Shown here: one piece after another, positions 9,591-16,393 of the stretch
How the letters are laid out: each line of letters starts with the position of its first letter
Numbering within the stretch: the first letter of the stretch is position 1
DNA from: CAISIP01 sp038247175
GTDB taxonomy: Bacteria > Pseudomonadota > Gammaproteobacteria > Burkholderiales > Burkholderiaceae_C
Reading direction: 5' to 3'
DNA length: 22,369 nt
NCBI GenBank assembly: GCA_038247175.1
Contig: JBBRVD010000049.1
Coordinates: forward strand, 1 to 22,369
Notes under the pieces: generated by a model
Told to the model about the DNA's origin: nothing
The model's database searches: none
What the model saw: the letters and a program-made list of their open reading frames with translations, nothing else
Translations under genes and position numbers: made by a program

Positions 9591-9872
9591 ATGCCAGCAC
9601 CCAAACGTTTCAACAAAGACAAGCGCCCGAAGCGCCCGGCCCAGAATCTGCTGTTCAAGCGCAAGCGCTTTTGCCGCTTCACCGTGACCGGTGTCGAAGA
9701 AATCGACTACAAGGACATTGACACCTTGCGCGATTTCATCGCCGAAAACGGCAAGATCATTCCCGCTCGCCTGACCGGCACCCGTGCCTTCTTCCAGCGC
9801 CAACTCAACACCGCGATCAAGCGCGCACGCTTTCTGGCCATGCTGCCGTATAGCGATCAGCATCGCATCTAA
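9591..9872 (+). CDS. rpsR: 30S ribosomal protein S18
   Basis: A 93-residue basic protein that matches S18: KRKRFCRFTVTGVEEIDYKD, then DTLRDFIAENGKIIPARLTG, then TRAFFQRQLNTAIKRARFLA and LLPY-type ending (MLPYSD). S18 binds beside S6 in the small-subunit platform. The ATG at 9591 has a good ribosome binding site (AAGGA). An upstream in-frame codon at 9432 would overlap priB extensively and is not used. There is a 35-bp gap after priB and a 12-bp gap to rplI. Confidence 0.97.
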   Translation: MPAPKRFNKDKRPKRPAQNLLFKRKRFCRFTVTGVEEIDYKDIDTLRDFIAENGKIIPARLTGTRAFFQRQLNTAIKRARFLAMLPYSDQHRI

Positions 9873-9884
9873 GAGGCTATCAAT

Positions 9885-10337
9885 ATGCAAGTCATTCTGC
9901 TCGACAAGGTCGTGAACCTGGGCAACCTGGGTGAAATCGTCAAAGTCAAGGACGGTTATGCCCGCAACTTCCTGATTCCAACCGGCCGTGCACGCCGTGC
10001 GACGGCTGCAGCCAAACAGGAATTTGAAGCGAAACGCGTCGAACTGGAGAAAGTCGCGGCCGCCAAACTGGCCGAATCACAGGCTGTCGGCGAAAAACTT
10101 GCAGGTATCACCTGCAAGCTGACGCAAAAGGCCGGTGTCGATGGCCGCCTGTTCGGTTCGGTCACCAATGCCGATATCGCCGACGAACTGGTCAAGCTCG
10201 GCTACAAGGTCACCAAGTCGCAGGTGCGTATGCCCTCAGGCCCGATCAAGACGGTCGGCGACAGCAAGGTCAGCGTGGCCTTGCATACTGACGTGACGGT
10301 CGAGATTGCCGTCGCCGTCTACGGCGAGACGACCTGA
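9885..10337 (+). CDS. rplI: 50S ribosomal protein L9
   Basis: A 150-residue protein of standard length. The N-terminal RNA-binding domain reads MQVILLDKVVNLGNLGEIVK and KDGYARNFLIPTGRA. The long connecting helix is lysine/glutamate rich, and the C-terminal domain contains GRLFGSVTNADIADEL and KSQVRMPSGPIKTVGD. L9 binds 23S rRNA near the base of the L1 stalk. The ATG at 9885 is preceded by AAGAGG. It is the last gene of the rpsF operon. Its stop codon lies inside a perfect 14-bp palindrome (10334-10347). Confidence 0.97.
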   Translation: MQVILLDKVVNLGNLGEIVKVKDGYARNFLIPTGRARRATAAAKQEFEAKRVELEKVAAAKLAESQAVGEKLAGITCKLTQKAGVDGRLFGSVTNADIADELVKLGYKVTKSQVRMPSGPIKTVGDSKVSVALHTDVTVEIAVAVYGETT

Positions 10338-10404
10338 CCCGGGTCAGTCCGGTCGTACCGGTCCAAGGCGGCTGGCTGTTTGTAGCAGCGGGCCGCTCCA
10401 TTCA

Positions 10405-10434
10405 AAGCCACCCCGGCGCGAGTCGCGGTGGCTT
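10405..10434 (+). terminator. Stem-loop between rplI and dnaB, possible terminator
   Basis: An 8-bp stem AAGCCACC/GGTGGCTT (10405-10412 with 10427-10434) encloses a GC-rich 14-base loop that can itself form a GCG/CGC pair. It lies 68 bases after the rplI stop. It ends in only two T residues followed by CGTGCATTC, so it lacks a real U-tract. It could be a weak terminator or an mRNA 3'-end stabiliser. Confidence 0.4.
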
Positions 10435-10474
10435 CGTGCATTCTGCGCACAACTTGTCCCGCGATACGCACATC

Positions 10475-10483
10475 TTGTGCACA
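10475..10483 (+). promoter_or_regulatory. DnaA-box-like nonamer upstream of dnaB (TTGTGCACA)
   Basis: The nonamer differs from the E. coli DnaA-box consensus TTATNCACA at one position. It lies about 80 bases before the dnaB start, in a 228-bp gap. One such match can occur by chance and no cluster is present, so it does not mark an origin. At most it is a regulatory site for dnaB. Confidence 0.2.
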
Positions 10484-10565
10484 GGTTTTTCCGGAATTGT
10501 CCCCAACATCGCCTCTCGACTCTGCGCCCACGCGAGCGTAGCATCCCTGGAGTCCCTTTCAGCCC

Positions 10566-11969
10566 ATGTCTGCCGTACTTTCCTCCTTCGACAATGACAG
10601 CGACGACCGCGCCGTGGCGCAGTTGCGTATCCCACCCCATTCGCTCGAAGGTGAGTCCAGCGTGCTGGGTGGCCTGCTGCTGGACAACGGCGCCTGGGAC
10701 CGAGTCGCGGACCTGTTGACCGACGCCGATTTCTACCGCTACGAGCACCGGCTGGTTTACGCCTCCATCGGCACGCTGATCAACGCCAGCAAGCCGGCCG
10801 ATGTGATCACGGTCTACGAACACCTGCAGAGCCAGGGCAAGGCCGATGAAGTCGGCGGCCTGGGCTATCTGAACTCGTTGGCCCAATACGTGCCCAGCGC
10901 CGGCAATATTCGTCGTTATGCCGAGATCGTGCGCGAGCGCTCGATCCTGCGCAAGCTGGTCAGCGCCAGCGACGAGATTGCCACCAACGCGTTCAACCCC
11001 AAGGGCCGTCCGGTGGCGGACATCGTCGACGAGGCCGAGCGCAAGATTTTCCAGATCGGCGAGCAGGGTTCGCGCATGAAGCAGGGTTTCCAGGGCATGG
11101 ACACCCTGGTTGTCGATCTGCTGGACCGGGTGCAGGAGATGGCCGACAACCCGAACGACGTGACCGGTGTTCCGACCGGTTTCTACGATCTGGACCGCAT
11201 GACAGCCGGGCTGCAGGCCGGCGATCTGGTGGTTCTGGCGGCACGCCCGTCCATGGGCAAGACCGCATTTGCGATCAATATTGCCGAGCATGTGGCGCTC
11301 AACGAGGGCCTGCCGGTGGCGGTGTTCTCGATGGAGATGGGTGCTGCACAACTGGCGGTGCGTATCGTGGGCTCGATCGGCCGTATCGACCAGAGCCATC
11401 TGCGCACCGGCAAACTGAGCGACGAAGAGTGGCCGCGCCTGACCGAGGCGATCGAGAAGTTGCGCAACATCTCGCTGCATATCGACGAGACGGCTGGCCT
11501 CAAGAGCAGTGAACTGCGTGCCAATGCGCGGCGACTGGCACGCCAGTGCGGACAACTGGGCCTGATCGTCGTCGACTACCTGCAGCTCATGAGCGGCTCC
11601 GGCAACTCGGACGAGAATCGCGCTACCGAACTCGGCGAGATTTCGCGCGGTCTCAAGATGCTTGCCAAGGAACTGAAGTGCCCGGTGATTGCCTTGTCGC
11701 AGCTCAACCGCAGCGTCGAGCAACGTCCCGACAAGCGCCCGATGATGAGCGACCTGCGAGAATCGGGCGCCATCGAGCAGGACGCGGACATCATCATGTT
11801 CATCTACCGCGACGAGTACTACACCAAGGAAGCCTGCAAGGAGCCGGGTGTCGCCGAAATCATCATCGCCAAGCAACGCAACGGCCCCACCGGCGTCGTC
11901 AAGCTCGCCTTCCTGCGCGCCATCACCAAGTTCGAAAGCCTGGCCAGCAGAGGCAATGGGGACTTTTGA
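10566..11969 (+). CDS. dnaB: Replicative DNA helicase DnaB
   Basis: A 467-residue protein, normal for DnaB. The N-terminal helical domain includes PPHSLEGESSVLGGLLLDN. A linker region follows, and the RecA-like helicase domain has Walker A ARPSMGKT at residues 226-233, then SMEMGAAQLAVR, the Walker B region LIVVDYLQLM, LSQLNRSVEQRPDKRPMMSD with LRESGAIEQDADIIMF, and a C-terminal IIIAKQRNGPTG motif. DnaB is the hexameric helicase that unwinds the replication fork. No intein is present. The ATG at 10566 is the first codon of the conserved frame, with TGGAG about 13 bases upstream. A 62-bp repeat begins two bases after its stop. Confidence 0.97.
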   Translation: MSAVLSSFDNDSDDRAVAQLRIPPHSLEGESSVLGGLLLDNGAWDRVADLLTDADFYRYEHRLVYASIGTLINASKPADVITVYEHLQSQGKADEVGGLGYLNSLAQYVPSAGNIRRYAEIVRERSILRKLVSASDEIATNAFNPKGRPVADIVDEAERKIFQIGEQGSRMKQGFQGMDTLVVDLLDRVQEMADNPNDVTGVPTGFYDLDRMTAGLQAGDLVVLAARPSMGKTAFAINIAEHVALNEGLPVAVFSMEMGAAQLAVRIVGSIGRIDQSHLRTGKLSDEEWPRLTEAIEKLRNISLHIDETAGLKSSELRANARRLARQCGQLGLIVVDYLQLMSGSGNSDENRATELGEISRGLKMLAKELKCPVIALSQLNRSVEQRPDKRPMMSDLRESGAIEQDADIIMFIYRDEYYTKEACKEPGVAEIIIAKQRNGPTGVVKLAFLRAITKFESLASRGNGDF

Positions 11970-11970
11970 T

Positions 11971-12032
11971 ACCTTGCGTGCCAGACCAATAAACAAGCGC
12001 AGCAATTTTTGCTCTGGCACCAACATTTTGTC
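11971..12032. repeat. 62-bp direct repeat, copy 1, with internal dyad
   Basis: This begins with ACCTTGCGTGCCAGACCAAT and matches copy 2 (12048-12109) at 61 of 62 positions. Inside it, GTGCCAGA (11978-11985) is the reverse complement of TCTGGCAC (12013-12020). AGCAA and TTGCT (12001-12005 with 12009-12013) form an inner stem with a TTT loop. It starts directly after the dnaB stop. By hand count it is about 47% GC, lower than the surrounding genes. It may act as a transcription end or mRNA stabiliser between the convergent genes. Confidence 0.9.
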
Positions 12033-12047
12033 GGATGTCGGCTGTTC

Positions 12048-12109
12048 ACCTTGCGTGCCAGACCAATAAACAAGCGCAGCAATTTTTGCTCTGGCACCAA
12101 CAATTTGTC
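12048..12109. repeat. 62-bp direct repeat, copy 2, with internal dyad
   Basis: This is the second copy, offset by 77 bases, with a single mismatch near its right end (CAACAA here, CAACAT in copy 1). It carries the same GTGCCAGA/TCTGGCAC and AGCAA/TTGCT inverted repeats. Its last two bases overlap the phoH stop codon (12108-12110, minus strand). The 15-bp spacer between copies (12033-12047) is unique. Confidence 0.9.
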
Positions 12110-13829
12110 ATAAAACTTCGCTTGCGAAGTCCGCCAGGCGAGAACGTTCTCCCCGCGCCAGCGTGATATGTCCACTGTGCGGCCAGCCCTTGAACTTGTC
12201 CACGGCAAAAGTCAGGCCGGAGGATCCCTCGGTGAGGTAAGGCGTGTCGATCTGCGCCAGGTTGCCCATGCAAATGATCTTGGTGCCGGGGCCGGCCCGG
12301 GTGATCAAGGTCTTCATCTGCTTGGGCGTAAGGTTCTGCGCCTCGTCAATGATGACGTACTTGTTCAGGAAGGTGCGTCCGCGCATGAAATTCATGCTCT
12401 TGACCTTGATACGGCTGCGGATCAGTTCGCTCGTTGCCGCGCGTCCCCATTCACCGGCGCCGGTATCGGTCTTGCCAAGCACTTCCAGGTTGTCGTCCAG
12501 CGCGCCCATCCAGGGGCCCATCTTTTCCTCCTCGGTGCCGGGAAGGAAGCCGATGTCCTCGCCCACGCTGACGGTGGCCCGGGTCATGATGATCTCGGTG
12601 TAGCGACGCTCGTCGAGCACCTGGGTCAGGCCCGAGGCGAGGGCCATCAGCGTCTTGCCGGTGCCGGCGGTGCCCGTCAGTGTGACGAAGTCGACCTCGG
12701 GATCCATCAGCAGGTTCATCGCGAAGTTCTGCTCCCGGTTACGGGTCGTCACGCCCCAGACTGCATTCTTGAGATGGGTGTAATCCTTCAGTGTCTTGAA
12801 TACGGCGGTCTTGCCCCGGATCTCGGTGACACGGGCGTACAGACTGGGTTCGCCGGGCGACTCGAAATACACGAACTGGTTGATCAGCAGGTTGGGAACG
12901 ACCGGCCCGCTGATTCGATAGAAAGTGTGCACACCTTGTTGCCAGCTCTCGACGGTCTGCCCGTGGGTGGCCCAGAAATCGGCCGGCAACGCCATCAAGC
13001 CGGAATACAGCAGGTCGCCGTCGGCCAGCGTCTTGTCGTTCTGGTAGTCGTCGGTGGCCAGGCCCAGCGCGCGCGCCTTGACCCGCATATTGATGTCTTT
13101 GGACACCAGCACCACATCGCGCGCTCCGCTGGCGTCGCTGCTGCTTCCCTTGGCAGCCTTGTGCAGTCGGCCGAGCGCCTCCACCACGCCCAGGATCTGG
13201 TTGTCGGCCTTGCCCTGGGGCAGGCTGGTCGGCAGTGAGAAATCCAGGGTTTGGGTCTGGAAGAACAACTTGCCGCCAGCGTCCCGATGACCGGTGCTGT
13301 TCAGCGGCAGGCCCGAGGCGATATCCGCACCGTTGGCGCCAGCCAGTGCATCGAGCCAGCGGCTGGTTTGCCGGGCATTGCGTGCGACCTCGGTCATGCC
13401 TTTCTTGTGCGCATCGAGTTCCTCCAGCACGATCATCGGCAAGAAGATGTCGTGTTCCTCGAAGCGGAACAGGCACATCGGGTCGTGCAACAGCACGTTG
13501 GTATCGAGCACGAACAACTTGGCCCGACCTGCCGCCTTGCGGCTGCGCGGCTTGGACAGGGGCTCTGTGCGGACGGCCTTGGGCGAATCGACTGCCGGCA
13601 CGCTGTGCAATGCGCGCGCGGCGGTCTTGACGGGGCTGCGCGCTTGCGGTGGCGCTGCTGCTTTGGCCGGTGGCTGGACAGGCGTATCTGCGTCGGTGAT
13701 CACTGCACTCACCGCCGGGGCAGTGCCGGCGGGCTTGCGCCGGGCTCTGGACATGCTGCTGGCTGTGGCCTCAAATGCGGTGCTGGTCAAAAGCGCAGCG
13801 CGTTTGGTGGGAGCGGGGGGCAGTGGCAT
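12108..13829 (-). CDS. phoH: PhoH-family protein with N-terminal PIN domain (PhoH2-like)
   Basis: A 573-residue protein with two domains. After a basic, alanine/proline-rich, probably disordered N-terminus (residues 1-103) comes a PIN ribonuclease domain starting FVLDTNVLLHDP (first acidic residue Asp109), with later acidic motifs in IVLEELDAHKKG and VSKDINMRVKARALG. The PhoH ATPase domain has Walker A GTAGTGKT at residues 386-393 and Walker B VIIDEAQNLTP. PIN-PhoH proteins are thought to be ATP-dependent RNA helicase/nucleases, which is established in only a few species. ATG 13829 is preferred because AGGA lies about eight bases before it; ATG 13754 is an alternative. It converges on dnaB and its stop touches the second repeat copy. 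Confidence 0.93.
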   Translation of the reverse strand: MPLPPAPTKRAALLTSTAFEATASSMSRARRKPAGTAPAVSAVITDADTPVQPPAKAAAPPQARSPVKTAARALHSVPAVDSPKAVRTEPLSKPRSRKAAGRAKLFVLDTNVLLHDPMCLFRFEEHDIFLPMIVLEELDAHKKGMTEVARNARQTSRWLDALAGANGADIASGLPLNSTGHRDAGGKLFFQTQTLDFSLPTSLPQGKADNQILGVVEALGRLHKAAKGSSSDASGARDVVLVSKDINMRVKARALGLATDDYQNDKTLADGDLLYSGLMALPADFWATHGQTVESWQQGVHTFYRISGPVVPNLLINQFVYFESPGEPSLYARVTEIRGKTAVFKTLKDYTHLKNAVWGVTTRNREQNFAMNLLMDPEVDFVTLTGTAGTGKTLMALASGLTQVLDERRYTEIIMTRATVSVGEDIGFLPGTEEEKMGPWMGALDDNLEVLGKTDTGAGEWGRAATSELIRSRIKVKSMNFMRGRTFLNKYVIIDEAQNLTPKQMKTLITRAGPGTKIICMGNLAQIDTPYLTEGSSGLTFAVDKFKGWPHSGHITLARGERSRLADFASEVL

Positions 13830-13888
13830 GGTCCTGGGTACTCGCGAAAGGGGATGTTGTCGGCATCGGGCGATAGCCTGTCGCGGCG

Positions 13889-13927
13889 TCCACAAACAAC
13901 AAAGCCGCCCTGGACCAAGGCGGCTTT
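13889..13927 (-). terminator. Intrinsic terminator of bcp
   Basis: A perfect 9-bp stem AAAGCCGCC/GGCGGCTTT (13901-13909 with 13919-13927) has a 9-base loop. Read on the minus strand it is followed by a T-rich tail (TTTGTTGTTTG). It lies between the bcp stop and the phoH start, so it ends bcp transcripts and implies that phoH has its own promoter within or just after it. Confidence 0.8.
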
Positions 13928-14004
13928 GTCATGGAAACTATGGCTGGGCACCGATGCATGATTCATTATGCATGAGCCCGAAAGCAGGCCCGGTGGGCCT
14001 GGGC

Positions 14005-14481
14005 TCAGGCTGGCTTCTTGAGAGCCTTGACGGACTTGAGCACGTCGTCGACATGGCCTGGCACCTTGAGCCCGCGCCATTCTTCCTTGAGAACGCCGTC
14101 GGCACCGATCAGGAAGGTGCTGCGTTCGATGCCCTTGACCTTCTTGCCATACATGATCTTGTTCTTGACCACGCCGAACATGTGGCACATTTTTTCTTCG
14201 GTGTCGGCGATCAACTCGAACGGCAGTTCCAGTTTGTGCTTGAAGTCGTCATGCGATTTCATGTTGTCGCGCGAGACGCCGAACACGGCCGCTCCGGCCT
14301 TCACGAAATCCTTGTACTTGTCGCGAAACTGCATCGCTTCCGTGGTGCACCCGGGCGTATTGTCCTTGGGGTAGAAATACAGCACCATCGTCGCGCCCAT
14401 GTGACTGGTGTTGGTCACCCTCACGCCGTTGGTGGCGAGAGCTTCGAATTCGGGGAGGGGTTTGTTGACAACGATCGCCAT
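14005..14481 (-). CDS. bcp: Thiol peroxidase, BCP/PrxQ-type peroxiredoxin
   Basis: A 158-residue peroxiredoxin. It has the thioredoxin-fold strand MVLYFYPKDNTPGCTTEA with the peroxidatic cysteine at residue 45 and the conserved Thr/Pro before it. It reduces hydrogen peroxide and organic hydroperoxides in the cytoplasm. E. coli Bcp can form a disulfide between Cys45 and Cys50. Here position 50 is Met, so that partner is missing and the only other cysteine is Cys99 (EEKMCHMF). The enzyme may work as a 1-Cys type or use an external thiol. The ATG at 14481 has a weak ribosome binding site. A strong terminator follows at 13901-13927. Confidence 0.95.
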   Translation of the reverse strand: MAIVVNKPLPEFEALATNGVRVTNTSHMGATMVLYFYPKDNTPGCTTEAMQFRDKYKDFVKAGAAVFGVSRDNMKSHDDFKHKLELPFELIADTEEKMCHMFGVVKNKIMYGKKVKGIERSTFLIGADGVLKEEWRGLKVPGHVDDVLKSVKALKKPA

Positions 14482-14575
14482 AAGTTGCTGGTGTCTTCTA
14501 GTGCTGGATGTGTCAGAACCTGGAGGAGGCTGTTCCAGCCCTTCAATGGGAGCAAGGCCTCGTCCGAAGAGCAGT

Positions 14576-14581
14576 ATTTTA
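14576..14581 (-). promoter_or_regulatory. Possible -10 element for bcp (TAAAAT, minus strand)
   Basis: In the gap upstream of bcp the minus strand reads TAAAAT, five of six matches to the -10 consensus, inside an AT-rich patch (14576-14605). No good -35 is visible. It would give a leader of about 85-90 bases. Confidence 0.25.
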
Positions 14582-14605
14582 ACCGCAAAACATCGGCAAA
14601 AAACC

Positions 14606-14986
14606 TCAGAGCGACGGAACTTCGATCAACAGCGCCGCAACAACCTTGCGTCCCTCGGCCGCCAGGATGTTGTAAGTCCGGCAGGCAGCCTGGGTGTCCA
14701 TGGTCTCGACTCCGATTCTTCGCTCGATCAGCGGCACCAGCCAGGCGGGCTGGGGAAACCGGATTCGGCCTCCGCTGCCGAAAATCACCAGTTCAGTGTC
14801 GAGTTCGGCCAATTGCTGGAAATGCGTCACTTCGATCTCGGCAAATCGCTGGCACGGCCATGCCAGGCGTTGCCCGGTCGAGCCGATGATCACGCTCGAG
14901 CCGATGCGTTCGCCGTCCACTGCGATCCATCCGTCGCCATAACCGGAAATGGTTTGTACAGAGGATTGGTCGGGGTGGAGTTTCAT
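14606..14986 (-). CDS. Mth938-like domain protein (DUF498 family), function unknown
   Basis: A 126-residue soluble protein covering one Mth938-like domain, the fold shared with human NDUFAF3 and archaeal MTH938. Recognisable segments are SGYGDGWIAVDGERIGSSVI near the N-terminus, LDTELVIFGSGGRIRFP in the centre, and GVETMDTQAACRTYNILAAE with GRKVVAALLI at the C-terminus. Mitochondrial homologues help assemble respiratory complex I, but bacterial members have no established role. The ATG at 14986 has no clear ribosome binding site; a TATAAT lies about 30 bases upstream, giving a very short leader. It is divergent from the aminotransferase gene (71 bp apart) and lies 124 bp before bcp on the same strand. 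Confidence 0.85.
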   Translation of the reverse strand: MKLHPDQSSVQTISGYGDGWIAVDGERIGSSVIIGSTGQRLAWPCQRFAEIEVTHFQQLAELDTELVIFGSGGRIRFPQPAWLVPLIERRIGVETMDTQAACRTYNILAAEGRKVVAALLIEVPSL

Positions 14987-15015
14987 CGTGCGGCTGCTGG
15001 CGCAACTGTGGTCAA

Positions 15016-15021
15016 ATTATA
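15016..15021 (-). promoter_or_regulatory. Perfect -10 hexamer TATAAT for the Mth938-domain gene
   Basis: Read on the minus strand these bases are TATAAT, about 30 bases before the start at 14986. Initiation about seven bases downstream would leave a leader of about 20 bases. The -35 region is GC-rich and does not match consensus. The hexamer also lies in the promoter space of the divergent aminotransferase gene. Confidence 0.4.
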
Positions 15022-15057
15022 GGTTTCCCGCCGCGCAGGCCCTGAGCCGGAGCTCCC

Positions 15058-16326
15058 ATGAAGACGATTCGCAAATCGACCAAGCTGGACAACGTCTGTT
15101 ATGACATACGTGGCCCGATCCTCGAATGTGCCCAGCGCATGGAAGACGAGGGCCACAAGATCATCAAGCTCAACATCGGCAACCTGGCTGTGTTCGGCTT
15201 CGATTCACCCGAGGAAATCCAGCAGGACATGATCCGCAACCTGCCGAATTCGGCCGGTTACTCGGAGAGCAAGGGCATCTTCGCCGCGCGCAAGGCCGTG
15301 ATGCACTATACCCAGCAGCAAGGCATCGCTGGCGTGACGCTCGATGACATCTACCTGGGCAATGGGGCCTCGGAGCTGATCGTGATGGCCAGCAACGCGA
15401 TGCTCAACGACGGCGATGAAATGCTGATTCCAGCGCCGGACTATCCCTTGTGGACGGCTGCGGTTGTCTTGTCCGGCGGTGTGGCGGTGCACTACCGGTG
15501 CGACGAGTCGCGCGACTGGATGCCCGACCTGGCCGATATTCGCGCCAAGGTCACACCCCGTACCAAGGGGATTGTCGTGATCAATCCGAACAACCCGACC
15601 GGCGCCTTGTATTCGGACGCCTTGCTGCGCGGCATCATCGAGATCGCGCGCGAGTGCGGGCTGGTGATATTTGCCGATGAGGTCTACGACAAGATCCTGT
15701 ACGACGGCGCGCGACACACGGCCATCGGTTCGCTCAGCGATGACGTGTTGACTCTGACCTTCAACAGCCTGAGCAAGAGTTACCGCTCCTGCGGTTACCG
15801 CGCCGGCTGGATGGTGGTGTCGGGCGACAAGTTCGTGGCCAGGGACTACATCGACGGCCTGAACATGATGTCCAACCTGCGGCTGTGCCCCAACGTGCCG
15901 GGGCAGTGGGCGATCCAGACGGCGCTTGGGGGCTACCAGAGCATCAACGACCTGATCGCCGAGGGTGGACGGCTACGGCGTCAGCGTGACCTGGCCTATG
16001 AGTTGATCACTGCGATACCGGGCGTGAGTTGCGTCAAACCCTCGGCCGCGCTCTACATGTTCCCCCGGCTCGACCCCGAGATCTATCCGATCCGGGACGA
16101 CCAGGCGTTCATCCTCGAGTTGCTGCAGGAGACCAAGGTCATGCTGGTGCAGGGCACGGGCTTCAACTGGGACGCACCCGACCACTTCCGTATCGTCTTT
16201 CTGCCGCACGAGGACGACCTGCGCGAGGCCATCGGCCGCATTGCCCGGTTTCTCGAGCTCTACCGCCATCGCCACGGCGATGAGCGCGCGCGCAAACCCG
16301 TGAAGCTGGTGGCCAACCGGGTTTGA
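15058..16326 (+). CDS. alaA: Alanine-type aminotransferase (AlaA/AlaC-like, PLP fold type I)
   Basis: A 422-residue PLP enzyme, very close to E. coli AlaA (glutamate-pyruvate aminotransferase). Shared segments are STKLDNVCYDIRGPILECA, KLNIGNLAVFGFDSPEEI, IYLGNGASELIVMA, PAPDYPLWTAAVVLSGG, VINPNNPTGALYS, IFADEVYDKILYDGA and the PLP-lysine segment LSKSYRSCGYRAGWM with Lys240. It makes alanine from pyruvate and glutamate. In Burkholderiales such genes are often labelled alaC, so the exact symbol is less sure than the reaction class. The ATG at 15058 has GGAG about five bases before it. It is followed after 67 bp by hom on the same strand, with no clear terminator. Confidence 0.9.
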   Translation: MKTIRKSTKLDNVCYDIRGPILECAQRMEDEGHKIIKLNIGNLAVFGFDSPEEIQQDMIRNLPNSAGYSESKGIFAARKAVMHYTQQQGIAGVTLDDIYLGNGASELIVMASNAMLNDGDEMLIPAPDYPLWTAAVVLSGGVAVHYRCDESRDWMPDLADIRAKVTPRTKGIVVINPNNPTGALYSDALLRGIIEIARECGLVIFADEVYDKILYDGARHTAIGSLSDDVLTLTFNSLSKSYRSCGYRAGWMVVSGDKFVARDYIDGLNMMSNLRLCPNVPGQWAIQTALGGYQSINDLIAEGGRLRRQRDLAYELITAIPGVSCVKPSAALYMFPRLDPEIYPIRDDQAFILELLQETKVMLVQGTGFNWDAPDHFRIVFLPHEDDLREAIGRIARFLELYRHRHGDERARKPVKLVANRV

Positions 16327-16393
16327 GTACCGGGCCCCGCGCCGCGCCCTTCGCCAGGCGCTCAACCATCGATACCAACCGAGAAGTCTTTGC

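Noticed and set aside
10344..12026. A 560-codon minus-strand open frame opposite dnaB, starting within the 62-bp repeat
   Set aside because: It mirrors dnaB codons and has no recognisable domain. The repeat only supplies a start-like codon.
11971..12109. CRISPR array
   Set aside because: There are only two copies of 62 bp with a 15-bp spacer, which does not fit CRISPR repeat or spacer sizes, and no cas genes are present.
11971..12109. Insertion-sequence remnant or attachment site
   Set aside because: No transposase or integrase fragment, no target-site duplication and no tRNA are nearby.
16321..16365. Hairpin between alaA and hom (TTGAG/CTCAA and GCGCC/GGCGC)
   Set aside because: The pairs are separated by unbalanced bulges in very GC-rich DNA and there is no U-tract.
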